From Streptomyces sp. R302 (GTDB lineage Bacteria > Actinomycetota > Actinomycetes > Streptomycetales > Streptomycetaceae), in the NCBI RefSeq assembly GCF_012927245.1, contig NZ_JABBGE010000014.1:124001-188000 (forward strand): a DNA stretch of 64,000 nt. Reading direction: 5' to 3'. Shown here in pieces: positions 1-8,296 of the stretch. How positions within the stretch are numbered: the stretch's first letter is position 1; each line of letters opens with the position of its first letter. The translations under genes and the position numbers were made by a program. The notes beneath the pieces were generated by a model. It saw only the letters and a program-made list of their open reading frames with translations, did not search any database and was not told where the DNA came from.

Positions 1-367
1 GCGCGAAGCGGTAGAAGAAGTGGCCGTACGCGTCCCGGTAGACCTTCTGGAGGCGTACGTCCTCCCGGTCCTGCCAGTTGCCCCAGTCCTGCTCCCTCAG
101 CCGGGGCTCCTCGCGGACCCTGACCTGCCCCGGTGGCAGCCGGAAGGCCTGCAGGGTCTCGTGGGTGCGGCGGTACGGCGAGACGTACACGCTGACCGCC
201 TCGTCGCCGAAGAGCTCCCGGAGCTCCTCCCCCGTCGCCTCCGCCTGCCGCCGGCCGGTCGCAGTGAGCCGGAGGGCGTGGTCGGGCTCCCGTTCGTAGA
301 CGGTGTCGTCGACGTTGCCTTCGGACTCCCCGTGCCGTACGAGGACGATGCGCCGCGGTCGTGCCAT
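1..367 (-). CDS. Histidine phosphatase family protein (phosphoglycerate mutase-like), 3' part cut by window start
   Basis: The visible 122 residues begin MARPRRIVLVRHGESEG, with the RHGES motif whose His is the phospho-acceptor of the histidine phosphatase superfamily. Further on are EEPRLREQDWGN and a YRDAYG stretch typical of bacterial phosphoglycerate-mutase-like enzymes. The start is the ATG whose complement lies at 365-367. The protein runs off the window, so the second catalytic His cannot be checked. Its substrate is unknown: these enzymes range from true mutases to small-molecule phosphatases. It is read in the same direction as the ABC-F gene upstream, 33 bp away. Confidence 0.85.
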   Translation of the reverse strand, partial: MARPRRIVLVRHGESEGNVDDTVYEREPDHALRLTATGRRQAEATGEELRELFGDEAVSVYVSPYRRTHETLQAFRLPPGQVRVREEPRLREQDWGNWQDREDVRLQKVYRDAYGHFFYRFA

Positions 368-400
368 GGTCCGACCCTAGAGGGAGCCGCCCCGTGCGGC

Positions 401-2017
401 TCAATCGAGGAGGCGACCGGAGTCCATCCGGCGTATCCGCCCGGTGAACCTCCGCCGCAGTTCACGGTCGTGCGAGACCACGACAAGGGCGCCGGGCCAC
501 TCCTCCAGGGCCTGCTCCAGCTCCTCGACCAGGCCGAGGGCGAGGTGGTTGGCGGGCTCGTCGAGGAGCAGCAGGTCCGCGGGGCGGGCGAGCAGCCGGG
601 CGAGCGCGAGTCTGCGCAGCTGTCCCGCCGAGAGGGCTCCCACGGGCACGAGGAGGTCGTCCGGCCGGAACAGTCCGTACGACAGGAGCCGTTCGGCCAG
701 GCCCTCTTCGTCGAGCCCGAGCCCCAGTCCGTGACCGAAGGCGGTGAGCAGCGGCTCGGCCGGGCGCGGGACGGCGACCTCCTGGGCGAGGTGGCCGATC
801 CGGCCCCGGCGACGGACCTCTCCCCTGTCGGGGAGGAGGGAGCCTGCCATGACGCGGAGCAGGGTGGACTTGCCCGCGCCGTTGCCCCCGTGGACGAGGA
901 GCCGCTCGCCCGCCCGGAGGGTGAGGGTGTCGACCGCGAGCCGTTCGCCGACCCGGACCCCGTCCAGGGCGAGCAGTTCACCCTGGACCGCGCCCGTCTC
1001 GGGACGTGCGGTGAAGGAGAGGGGCGGGGCCGGTTCGGAGACCGGGTTCTCGCCGAGGCGGCGGAGGCGCTCCCGGGCGTTGCGGACACGCCCCGAGACG
1101 GATGCCTGGACGCGGCCGCCGGCCCGGTCGTAGGCCATCTTGTTGTTGTCCTTCATGACGCGGCCCGCCGCGACGGCGTGGGCCGCGCCCGCCGCGTACA
1201 CCTCCAGGCGCTCGGTCTCGGCGCGCCATTCGTCGTACTCCTGCCGGCGGCGCCGGCGGGTGGCCTCGCGTGCGGCGCGGAATCCGGTGTACCCCTCGCC
1301 GTGGCGGACGAGGCTCCGCAGGTCGGCGTCGACCTCGACGAGGGTGGTGGTGACCCGTTCCAGGAAGACGCGGTCGTGGGAGACGGCGACGACGGTCCCG
1401 CGGTGGCCGCGGAGGGATTCCTCCAGCCAGTCGAGGGCCGACGCGTCGAGGTGGTTGGTGGGTTCGTCGAGCAGCAGGACCTCGGGCGCGGAGGCCACGG
1501 CGACGGCGATGCCGAGCCGGGCCTGCTCCCCTCCGGAGAGACTGCCGAGCCGGCGCTCCCGGGGGATGTGGGCGATCCCGAGGGCGTGGAGCGCCTTGTC
1601 GACACGGGCGTCGGCCTCGTATCCGCCGCGGAGCTCGTAGGCGGTGAGCAGGTCTCCGTACGCGGCGAGGTCTTCGGCGGTCGCCTGGTCCAGACGGGCT
1701 TCGAGGGCGCGCAGGCGCGCCTCCATGGCGCGGAACTCGGCGAGCGCCGCGTCGACGGCGTCGGCCACGGTGTCCTCCGGGGGCAGTTCGGGGGTCTGGC
1801 GGACGAGCCGCAGTCCCCCGTCGGCCAGGGCGGTCACGCGGCCCTCGTCCGGCGCGACGGCGCCGGCGAGGAGGTGGAGGAGGGTGGACTTGCCGGCGCC
1901 GTTCTCCCCCACGATCCCGACCCGCTCGCCGGGGCGGACGGAGAGCGAGACGCGGTCGAGGAGTATCCGCTCCCCTCGGGAGACGGTGACGTCGTGGAGC
2001 GAGATCTGTGCGGGCAT
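401..2017 (-). CDS. ABC-F family ATPase (possible ribosome protection / translation factor)
   Basis: This is a 538-residue soluble protein with two ATPase cassettes and no membrane segments. Cassette one has Walker A GENGAGKST (37-45), signature LSGGEQARL (about 160) and Walker B LLLDEPTNHLD (about 181). Cassette two has Walker A GGNGAGKST (about 377), a degenerate signature LSAGQLRRL and Walker B LLLLDEPANHL. The charged linker between them (about 240-330) is where ABC-F proteins reach toward the peptidyl transferase centre. Known members either tune translation or protect ribosomes from antibiotics. The divergent TetR gene and shared palindromic operator suggest an inducible, resistance-type member, which is inference. 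The ATG has a good GGAGG five bases upstream. Confidence 0.88.
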   Translation of the reverse strand: MPAQISLHDVTVSRGERILLDRVSLSVRPGERVGIVGENGAGKSTLLHLLAGAVAPDEGRVTALADGGLRLVRQTPELPPEDTVADAVDAALAEFRAMEARLRALEARLDQATAEDLAAYGDLLTAYELRGGYEADARVDKALHALGIAHIPRERRLGSLSGGEQARLGIAVAVASAPEVLLLDEPTNHLDASALDWLEESLRGHRGTVVAVSHDRVFLERVTTTLVEVDADLRSLVRHGEGYTGFRAAREATRRRRRQEYDEWRAETERLEVYAAGAAHAVAAGRVMKDNNKMAYDRAGGRVQASVSGRVRNARERLRRLGENPVSEPAPPLSFTARPETGAVQGELLALDGVRVGERLAVDTLTLRAGERLLVHGGNGAGKSTLLRVMAGSLLPDRGEVRRRGRIGHLAQEVAVPRPAEPLLTAFGHGLGLGLDEEGLAERLLSYGLFRPDDLLVPVGALSAGQLRRLALARLLARPADLLLLDEPANHLALGLVEELEQALEEWPGALVVVSHDRELRRRFTGRIRRMDSGRLLD

Positions 2018-2050
2018 GACACCTCCGGCGAATCGGCAAACACAACCCTA

Positions 2051-2096
2051 GTTGCGTTAACGGCGAGTGTGGCACACTCGGAATCACTAACGCAAC
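2051..2096. promoter_or_regulatory. Nested palindromic operator between ABC-F and TetR genes
   Basis: Two inverted repeats share nearly the same centre in the 90-bp divergent gap. The inner one, 2064-2080, is CGAGTGTGGCACACTCG, a perfect 7-bp repeat with a 3-bp spacer. The outer one is GTTGCGTTA at 2051-2059 and TAACGCAAC at 2088-2096. TetR proteins usually bind such dyads in their own divergent promoter, so this is the best candidate operator for the adjacent regulator. No strong -35/-10 pair could be fixed in either direction. Confidence 0.6.
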
Positions 2097-2107
2097 GGGA
2101 GTGGCAA

Positions 2108-2818
2108 TTGAACGACTCGATCGAGGACCCCGACGCCGCCGCCTCCGCGCCCGGCCCCGCCCCGGGCAGCCGGCGCCCCGGCGGACGCACCGCCCGCACC
2201 CGGGCCGCCGTCCGCGACGCCGTCCTGACCGGGCTGGCCGAGCACGGCTACCCCTCCCTGACGGTGGAGTACCTGGCGGAGCACTCGGGCGTGCACAAGA
2301 CGACGCTCTACCGCCGCTGGGGCAGCGTGGAGGGCATGGTGGCCGACGCCCTCGACCTCGCCGGGGAGGACGAGTGGACCCCGCCCGACACCGGCAGCCT
2401 CGCCGGTGACCTGCGCGCCCTCGCCCACGAGGTCGTCGAGGGCTTCCGCGACCCGGCGGACGCCGCCGCGCCCACCGCGTTCGTCGGCGCCGCCTTCCAG
2501 TCACCGCGCGCGGCGGACGCCCTGCGCGCGTTCTACGGCGAGAGGTTCCGCCGCTGCGAGACGGTCGTGACCCGGGCGGTCGACCGGGGCGAGGCACCCG
2601 TCGGCACCGACGCCGGCGCTGTGGTCCGCGCGGTCTCCGCCCCGCTCTTCCTCCGCCTCTTCGTCACCCGCGAAGCCGTCGACGAACGGCTGGCGGACCA
2701 GGCGGCGGACGCGGCGCTCGCGGCCGTGACGGCAGGCGTCTTCACCGGTCCGGACGGAGGACCGGCCCGAAGACCGGCCGCCGCCGCGGACCCCCGCCCG
2801 GCCCCCCGCGAGGGCTGA
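2108..2818 (+). CDS. TetR family transcriptional regulator
   Basis: This 236-residue protein has an N-terminal helix-turn-helix at about residues 35-80 (LTVEYLAEHSGVHKTTLYRR, the usual TetR recognition helix) followed by a helical ligand-binding domain. I start it at the TTG at 2108 because CGGGAG lies just upstream and the HTH begins about 35 residues in. The reading frame stays open far upstream, but that part is antisense to the ABC-F gene. It is divergent from that gene across a palindromic operator and probably represses both. The C-terminal tail is a Pro/Ala-rich low-complexity stretch. Confidence 0.85.
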   Translation: MNDSIEDPDAAASAPGPAPGSRRPGGRTARTRAAVRDAVLTGLAEHGYPSLTVEYLAEHSGVHKTTLYRRWGSVEGMVADALDLAGEDEWTPPDTGSLAGDLRALAHEVVEGFRDPADAAAPTAFVGAAFQSPRAADALRAFYGERFRRCETVVTRAVDRGEAPVGTDAGAVVRAVSAPLFLRLFVTREAVDERLADQAADAALAAVTAGVFTGPDGGPARRPAAAADPRPAPREG

Positions 2819-2822
2819 ACGC

Positions 2823-3428
2823 TCAGACGGTCCAGGTGGGTTCGAGGCGCACCACGTCACCCGAGAGCGCGGCCACGTCGGCCTCGGTCTGCGCCCGCAG
2901 GCCGAGGCGCTCCACCCGCTCCTCGCGGTACTTGCCGTGCTCGGCGGCGGAGTTCCAGAGCGAGAGGACCAGGAACTCGTGACCGGGCGACTCCCCGAAC
3001 AGCCCCCGGAGCATGCCCGGCGACCCGGCCATCGCCGGGTTCCACACCTTCTCCTGCATCAGGGCGAAGTGCTCCACCCGCTCCTCGTGGACACGGCAGT
3101 GCGCCACCCGCGCCACGTCCGCGTCGGCGAACTTCGGCTCGAAACCGGTCTTCACGTCGAAGCGGTGATCGAAGAGCCTGACCTGTGCGTCCTTGAACGT
3201 ACCGGACTGCGCGGCGGCCAGCCGGTCGTGCGAGCGGGCCATGAAGGAGTCGTAGAAGGCCCGGCTCTCCCAGAAGGAGAAGACGTGCGCGATCTCGGGA
3301 CGGGCCCGGCTCCAGCCACCGCCCTGCCCCCGGAACCCCGGCTCCCCGAGCAGCCCCGCCCACTTCCGCTGTCCCCGCTCGAACCCTCGACGGTCCACGA
3401 CGGCGCAGCGAATCCACTTGACCAGCAC
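2823..3428 (-). CDS. DUF4937 domain-containing protein (YdbC-like)
   Basis: This is a 201-residue protein starting MLVKWIRCAVVDRRGF and ending ALSGDVVRLEPTWTV. The pattern matches the DUF4937 family, which I know only as antibiotic-biosynthesis-monooxygenase-like small proteins of unproven activity. Two similar halves, each with a FWESRAFYDSF- or LWNSAAEHGKY-type segment, suggest an internally duplicated ferredoxin-like fold. No Shine-Dalgarno precedes the GTG at 3428. Instead TACGAT (complement of 3435-3440) lies exactly 6 nt upstream, so the mRNA is probably leaderless. It converges on the TetR gene with only 4 bp between stops. Confidence 0.72.
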   Translation of the reverse strand: MLVKWIRCAVVDRRGFERGQRKWAGLLGEPGFRGQGGGWSRARPEIAHVFSFWESRAFYDSFMARSHDRLAAAQSGTFKDAQVRLFDHRFDVKTGFEPKFADADVARVAHCRVHEERVEHFALMQEKVWNPAMAGSPGMLRGLFGESPGHEFLVLSLWNSAAEHGKYREERVERLGLRAQTEADVAALSGDVVRLEPTWTV

Positions 3429-3660
3429 CGCGCCATCGTACGGGTCGGAAGAGCGCCCCGGCAGACCGTCACCACAGATGGGCGATCCGGCATGAGCCCT
3501 CGTCAGGACCCATGCCATTCCGGCCAGTCGGGCATCGAGTTCCGGCATGAACGCACCCCGCGGGCGGGAACGGCCCGCACGACTGTCGTACCCGCGTGAC
3601 ACCATGAGGAGAGACCCGGGGCCGAGGGTCTTCACGGAGACACGGGGAAGGGGAGGCATC

Positions 3661-4191
3661 GTGAGCGGACTCAGCAAGGGCGTCGGCAAGGTGGAGGTGG
3701 CGCTCAAGTGGGATCCGGCGCCGGCGGGCGCGCCCGCGCACGACCTGGATCTCGTCGCCGCCGTCTTCACCGCCGAGGACCCCCACGGCGCGCCCGCGCA
3801 GCTGGTCCACTTCGACAGCCGCTCCCCCGACGGGACGATCACCCTCCTCCGCGACAGCCGCACGGGGCAGGGGTTCGGCTATGACGAGGCGATGACGCTC
3901 GAACTGGATCGGCTGGCCGTGCGGTACGGCCGCGTGGTGGTCGGCGTGGTGATACAGCAGGGCGGCGGCCGGGTGACCTTCGGCCGGATCGCCCGGACCT
4001 CGGTCCGGGTCCGCGAGGGCTACACCGAGCTGCTGACGTACGACTTCGGCGGCGTCGCCGACGCCACCGCCGCGACCGTCGTCGAATTCGTCCGCGACGC
4101 CTCGGCCGGCTGGACCTTCCGCCCCCTGCAGCGGGGCTTCGACACGGACCCGCAGTCCTTCGGCTCCCTGATGGGCACGGCGCGCGCCTGA
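3661..4191 (+). CDS. TerD family protein
   Basis: The 176-residue protein begins MSGLSKGVGKVEVALKWDPAP and contains the family hallmarks HDLDLVAAVF, the acidic loop region and a VVVGVVIQQGG strand. TerD domains are calcium-binding beta-sandwiches linked to tellurite, phage and stress phenotypes, and Streptomyces carries many with roles in differentiation. This one stands alone, with no other ter genes beside it. The GTG start is supported by AGGGGAGG seven bases upstream. The stop is followed by a strong hairpin shared with nrdJ. Confidence 0.85.
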   Translation: MSGLSKGVGKVEVALKWDPAPAGAPAHDLDLVAAVFTAEDPHGAPAQLVHFDSRSPDGTITLLRDSRTGQGFGYDEAMTLELDRLAVRYGRVVVGVVIQQGGGRVTFGRIARTSVRVREGYTELLTYDFGGVADATAATVVEFVRDASAGWTFRPLQRGFDTDPQSFGSLMGTARA

Positions 4192-4213
4192 GCCCGCCCG
4201 CTCCGGGCACGCC

Positions 4214-4244
4214 GAAGGGGACCGGCCGTGGGCCGGTCCCCTTC
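4214..4244. terminator. Bidirectional hairpin terminator between terD-like gene and nrdJ
   Basis: A perfect 14-bp stem (4214-4227 with 4231-4244) closes a 3-nt loop GTG. It lies between two convergent genes and has A/T at both stem bases (GAAGGGG, CCCCTTC), so it can serve both strands. There is no long U-run, as is usual in Streptomyces. Confidence 0.85.
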
Positions 4245-4272
4245 GTCAGTCACGCGTCAGCCGCGGCAGCCG

Positions 4273-7170
4273 TCAGCTGCAGCCACTGGTCGAGCCGCAG
4301 CCCTCGCAGATGTAGCAGGAGCCGGCGCGCTGCATCTTCGTGCCGCAGGAGAAGCAGAGCGGGGCGTCGGCGCTGATGCCGAGCTGCATCTCGACCAGCT
4401 CCGCCGAGGTGTGCGCCTGCTTCGGGGCCGGGATCTCGGCCTTGGCCGCGGGGGCCGGGGCGGCGACGGCCTTCAGCTCCGTGGCGACCGGGGCGGACTG
4501 GGCCAGGCCCTCGACGTCGACCTCGTCCTCGGACTGCTCGTAGGAGCCGGTCTCCAGGTGACGCTGACGCTCCTCGGCGGAGTGGATGCCGAGCGCGGAG
4601 CGGGTCTCGAAGGGCAGGAAGTCCAGCGCCAGGCGGCGGAAGATGTAGTCGACGATCGACTGCGCCATCCGGACGTCCGGGTCGTCGGTCATGCCGGCCG
4701 GCTCGAAGCGCATGTTGGTGAACTTCGAGACGTACGTCTCCAGCGGGACGCCGTACTGCAGACCGACGGAGACGGCGATGGAGAAGGCGTCCATCATGCC
4801 CGCCAGGGTCGAGCCCTGCTTCGACATCTTCAGGAAGACCTCGCCGAGACCGTCGTCCGGGTAGGAGTTGGCGGTCATGTAGCCCTCGGCGCCACCGACG
4901 GTGAAGGAGGTGGTGATCCCCGGGCGGCCCTTCGGGAGGCGCTTGCGGACCGGGCGGTACTCGACGACCTTCTCGACGGCCTCGCGGATCGTCGCCTCGG
5001 TCTTCGCGGTCACCTCGGCCTTCTCGTCCTCCTTCTTCTTGGCGGAGAGCGGCTGGCCGACCTTGCAGTTGTCGCGGTAGATCGCGAGCGCCTTGACGCC
5101 CATCTTCCACGCCTCGAAGTAGACCTCCTCGACGTCCTCGACCGTGGCCGTCTCCGGCAGGTTGACGGTCTTGGAGAGGGCGCCGGAGATCCAGGGCTGG
5201 ATGGCGGCCATCATGCGGACGTGGCCCATCGCGGAGATGGAGCGCTCGCCCATGGCGCAGTCGAAGACCTCGTAGTGCTCGGTCTTCAGGCCCGGGGCGT
5301 CGATCACATTGCCGTGCTCGGCGATGTGGGCGACGATCGCCTCGATCTGCTCCTCCTGGTAGCCCAGGCGGCGCAGGGCCTGCGGGACGGTGCCGTTGAC
5401 GATCTGCATCGAGCCGCCGCCGACGAGCTTCTTGAACTTGACCAGGGCGAGGTCGGGCTCGAGGCCGGTGGTGTCGCAGGACATCGCGAGACCGATGGTG
5501 CCGGTCGGGGCGATGACCGACGCCTGCGCGTTGCGGAAGCCGTTCTTGGCGCCGAGGCGGATCACGTCCTGCCAGGCCTCCGTGGCGGCGGCCCAGATCG
5601 GCGAGTCCAGGTCGTCCATGCGGACGGCCTTGTCGTTGGCGTCGGCGTGCTGCTTCATGACGCGCTGGTGCGGCTCGGCGTTGCGGGCGTAGCCGTCGTA
5701 GGCGCCGACGACACCGGCGAGCTCGGCGGAGCGCTTGTACGAGGTGCCGGTCATCAGGGAGGAGATGGCGCCGGCGAGGGCGCGGCCGCCCTCGGAGTCG
5801 TACGCGTGGCCGGTCGCCATCAGCAGGGCGCCGAGGTTGGCGTAGCCGATGCCGAGCTGGCGGAAGGCGCGGGTGTTCTCGCCGATCTTCTGGGTCGGGA
5901 AGTCGGCGAAGCAGATGGAGATGTCCATCGCGGTGATGACGAGCTCGACGACCTTGGCGAAGCGCTCGACGTCGAAGGACTGGTTGCCCTTGCCGTCGTC
6001 CTTGAGGAACTTCATGAGGTTCAGCGAGGCGAGGTTGCAGGACGTGTTGTCCAGGTGCATGTACTCGCTGCACGGGTTCGAGCCGTTGATGCGGCCGGAC
6101 TCGGGGCAGGTGTGCCAGTGGTTGATCGTGTCGTCGTACTGGATGCCCGGGTCGGCGCAGGCCCACGCGGCCTCGGCCATCTTGCGGAAGAGCGACTTGG
6201 CGTCGACCTTCTCGATGACCTCGCCGGTCATGCGGGCCCGCAGCCCGAAGGTGCCGCCGGACTCCACGGCCTTCATGAACTCGTCGTTCACGCGGACGGA
6301 GTTGTTGGCGTTCTGGTACTGGACGGACGTGATGTCGTCGCCGCCCAGGTCCATGTCGAAGCCCGCGTCGCGCAGCGCGCGGATCTTCTCCTCCTCCTTG
6401 ACCTTGGTCTCGATGAAGTTCTCGATGTCGGGGTGGTCGACGTCGAGGATGACCATCTTGGCGGCGCGGCGGGTGGCGCCACCGGACTTGATCGTTCCCG
6501 CGGAGGCGTCGGCGCCGCGCATGAAGGAGACCGGGCCGGAGGCGTTGCCGCCGGAGGAGAGCAGCTCCTTGGAGGAGCGGATACGGGAGAGGTTCAGGCC
6601 GGCGCCGGAGCCGCCCTTGAAGATCATGCCCTCTTCCTTGTACCAGTCGAGGATCGACTCCATGGAGTCGTCGACGGACAGGATGAAGCAGGCGGAGACC
6701 TGCTGGGGCTGCGGCGTGCCGACGTTGAACCAGACCGGCGAGTTGAAGCTGAAGATCTGGTGGAGGAGGGCGTAGGTGAGCTCGTGCTCGAAGATCTCCG
6801 CGTCGGCGGGCGAGGCGAAGTAGCCGTGGTCCTCGCCGGCCTTCGTGTAGGTCTTCACGATGCGGTCGATGAGCTGCTTCAGACCGGTCTCGCGCTGCGG
6901 GGTGCCGACGGCCCCGCGAAAGTACTTGCTGGTGACGATGTTGACCGCGTTCACCGACCAGAAGTCGGGGAACTCGACGCCGCGCTGCTCGAAGTTGATC
7001 GAGCCGTCGCGCCAGTTGGTCATGACGACGTCCCGGCGCTCCCAGTTCACCTCGTCGTACGGATGCACGCCGGGGGTGGTGTGGATGCGCTCGATCCGCA
7101 GGCCCTTGCTCGCCGCCTTGGCTCCCTTGGTGCGGGAACCACGTGCCGGGCCGCTCGCCGTCTCTGTCAT
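4273..7170 (-). CDS. nrdJ: Adenosylcobalamin-dependent (class II) ribonucleoside-diphosphate reductase
   Basis: This 965-residue enzyme makes deoxyribonucleotides using a B12-generated thiyl radical and needs no oxygen. Visible landmarks are FSFNSPVWFNVG, the glycine-rich GMIFKGGSGAGLNLSRIRS, CSEYMHLDNTSCNLASLNL around the substrate-site cysteine, and a C-terminal zinc-ribbon-like tail with CFSCG, CYICEGCG and a final CS. The last part is the redox-active tail typical of actinobacterial NrdJ. The chosen ATG (MTETASGP) has GGGAGG four bases upstream; an ATG further out has no ribosome site. It lies 173 bp after nrdR on the same strand, the established nrdRJ operon arrangement. I see no cobalamin riboswitch in front of it. 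Confidence 0.97.
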   Translation of the reverse strand: MTETASGPARGSRTKGAKAASKGLRIERIHTTPGVHPYDEVNWERRDVVMTNWRDGSINFEQRGVEFPDFWSVNAVNIVTSKYFRGAVGTPQRETGLKQLIDRIVKTYTKAGEDHGYFASPADAEIFEHELTYALLHQIFSFNSPVWFNVGTPQPQQVSACFILSVDDSMESILDWYKEEGMIFKGGSGAGLNLSRIRSSKELLSSGGNASGPVSFMRGADASAGTIKSGGATRRAAKMVILDVDHPDIENFIETKVKEEEKIRALRDAGFDMDLGGDDITSVQYQNANNSVRVNDEFMKAVESGGTFGLRARMTGEVIEKVDAKSLFRKMAEAAWACADPGIQYDDTINHWHTCPESGRINGSNPCSEYMHLDNTSCNLASLNLMKFLKDDGKGNQSFDVERFAKVVELVITAMDISICFADFPTQKIGENTRAFRQLGIGYANLGALLMATGHAYDSEGGRALAGAISSLMTGTSYKRSAELAGVVGAYDGYARNAEPHQRVMKQHADANDKAVRMDDLDSPIWAAATEAWQDVIRLGAKNGFRNAQASVIAPTGTIGLAMSCDTTGLEPDLALVKFKKLVGGGSMQIVNGTVPQALRRLGYQEEQIEAIVAHIAEHGNVIDAPGLKTEHYEVFDCAMGERSISAMGHVRMMAAIQPWISGALSKTVNLPETATVEDVEEVYFEAWKMGVKALAIYRDNCKVGQPLSAKKKEDEKAEVTAKTEATIREAVEKVVEYRPVRKRLPKGRPGITTSFTVGGAEGYMTANSYPDDGLGEVFLKMSKQGSTLAGMMDAFSIAVSVGLQYGVPLETYVSKFTNMRFEPAGMTDDPDVRMAQSIVDYIFRRLALDFLPFETRSALGIHSAEERQRHLETGSYEQSEDEVDVEGLAQSAPVATELKAVAAPAPAAKAEIPAPKQAHTSAELVEMQLGISADAPLCFSCGTKMQRAGSCYICEGCGSTSGCS

Positions 7171-7343
7171 GCCGCCTCCCATATACGGGCAAAACACCCT
7201 TTGGCGCCCAGATAATCCCAGAGCACCGTCTTCTGTACTACGTTCTGTACTGCTTGACCCACGGGTGCCGCACGGGTCACCCGGGGCAGGTCTTCACGGC
7301 CGCACGGCGGCCGGTCGCCGGGCCGCGAGGGCCCGGGCCGCCG

Positions 7344-7850
7344 TCAGTCGGCGGCGCCGGCGGGAACGGGCACCTCGGGGGTGCCGGTCCCGCCGTTCTC
7401 AACGGGAGGCCGCTCGCGGAGTTCCGCGATGGCGGCCTCGAAGTCTTCGAGTCCCTCGAAAGCCTTGTACACGGACGCGAAGCGCAGGTACGCGACCAGG
7501 TCGAGCTCCCCCAGCGGTCCGAGGATGGCCAGGCCCACGTCGTGCGTGGTCAGCTCGGCACTGCCGGTGGCGCGCACCGCCTCCTCGACCCGCTGGCCGA
7601 GCTTGGCCAGGGCGTCCTCGGTGACCGGCCGCCCCTGGCACGCCTTGCGGACGCCGGAGATGACCTTGGTGCGGCTGAAGGGCTCGGTGACGCCGGAGCG
7701 CTTGACCACCATCAGCGAACAGGTCTCCACCGTGGTGAAACGGCGGGCGCAGTCGGTGCACTGGCGGCGGCGTCGGATCGACGTGCCGTCATCGGTGGTG
7801 CGGCTGTCGACGACCCGGCTGTCGGGGTGCCTGCAGAAGGGGCAGTGCAT
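7344..7850 (-). CDS. nrdR: Transcriptional repressor NrdR
   Basis: A 168-residue protein with an N-terminal zinc ribbon (MHCPFCRHPDSRVVDSR and RRRQCTDCARRF, four Cys ligands) followed by an ATP-cone domain (VVKRSGVTEPFSRTKVISGVRKAC). NrdR senses dATP/ATP and represses ribonucleotide reductase operons by binding paired NrdR boxes. Such a pair lies just upstream, over the predicted promoter. GAGGAGAGG about 10 bases before the ATG supports the start. The last 20 residues are Gly/Pro-rich and probably disordered. Confidence 0.97.
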   Translation of the reverse strand: MHCPFCRHPDSRVVDSRTTDDGTSIRRRRQCTDCARRFTTVETCSLMVVKRSGVTEPFSRTKVISGVRKACQGRPVTEDALAKLGQRVEEAVRATGSAELTTHDVGLAILGPLGELDLVAYLRFASVYKAFEGLEDFEAAIAELRERPPVENGGTGTPEVPVPAGAAD

Positions 7851-7960
7851 TGGTTACGACCCTCTCCTCATGGCACGACCGAACAGCCTCGGCCGGCCCG
7901 TCAAGGCCCTCGAAGCGACCACCAGCATAGGCGATGGACAGCACCCCGGCAGACCGAGGA

Positions 7961-8007
7961 CCACTATCCCTGGGTGGCCGGTGACATCCAACCACTAGAT
8001 CTTGGGT
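7961..8007 (-). promoter_or_regulatory. nrdRJ promoter with a pair of NrdR boxes 31 bp apart
   Basis: Two related dyads, CCACTATCCCTGGGTG (7961-7976) and CCACTAGATCTTGGGT (7992-8007), are spaced 31 bp, exactly three helical turns, which is the known hallmark of NrdR box pairs. On the minus strand a -35 TTGGAT (7991-7986), a 17-bp spacer and -10 GATAGT (7968-7963) can be read. One box covers the -10 and the other abuts the -35, so binding would block RNA polymerase. The boxes were recognised by eye, not by matrix search. Confidence 0.75.
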
Positions 8008-8215
8008 TCAGGAGGTTGCGACACCCCCAGCGTGTCGCGGCCGCGTCGCGGCATCCCGGAGCCGCGTGCGCGGCCCGCGGATGGGAGACTGGGAGGGCGC
8101 GCCGGAGTCCGGAAACCCAGCGGCGAAGGCTACCGTAAGGGCGGGATCGACCCCCGAGGGCCCACTCCCATACACCCCCACCCGCACACACGTAAGGCAA
8201 TCTGCGGATTTTCAC

Positions 8216-8257
8216 TCGAACGTGTGTTTGGCGCAACCTTTCGAAAGCTACTACCGT
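8216..8257 (+). promoter_or_regulatory. lexA promoter with SOS box
   Basis: TCGAACGTGTGTTTG at 8216-8230 matches the Gram-positive/actinobacterial LexA site (CGAAC-N4-GTTYG type) with one mismatch in the right arm. A -35 TTGGCG at 8228-8233, an 18-bp spacer and -10 TACCGT at 8252-8257 follow, so LexA would cover the -35 and autorepress. The rest of the 446-bp nrdR-lexA gap (7851-8296) holds the nrdRJ promoter and no other gene that I can see. Confidence 0.8.
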
Positions 8258-8296
8258 TGTGCCAGCCAGGGAGACCATTCGAGAGGGGCCGACGAC

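Noticed and set aside
20..2818. Long open frame on the plus strand covering the ABC-F gene and TetR
   Set aside because: Only the last 236 codons encode a recognisable protein (TetR). The rest is antisense to the ABC-F gene with no family features; open antisense frames are expected at this GC content.
4228..7215. Open frames of nearly 1000 codons overlapping nrdJ on both strands
   Set aside because: They are out-of-frame or antisense shadows of nrdJ with Val/Leu/Gly/Asp or Arg/Pro-rich translations and no motif.
7171..7343. Possible cobalamin riboswitch before nrdJ
   Set aside because: No B12-box-like sequence or conserved riboswitch core is visible, and nrdJ is expected to be read through from nrdR.
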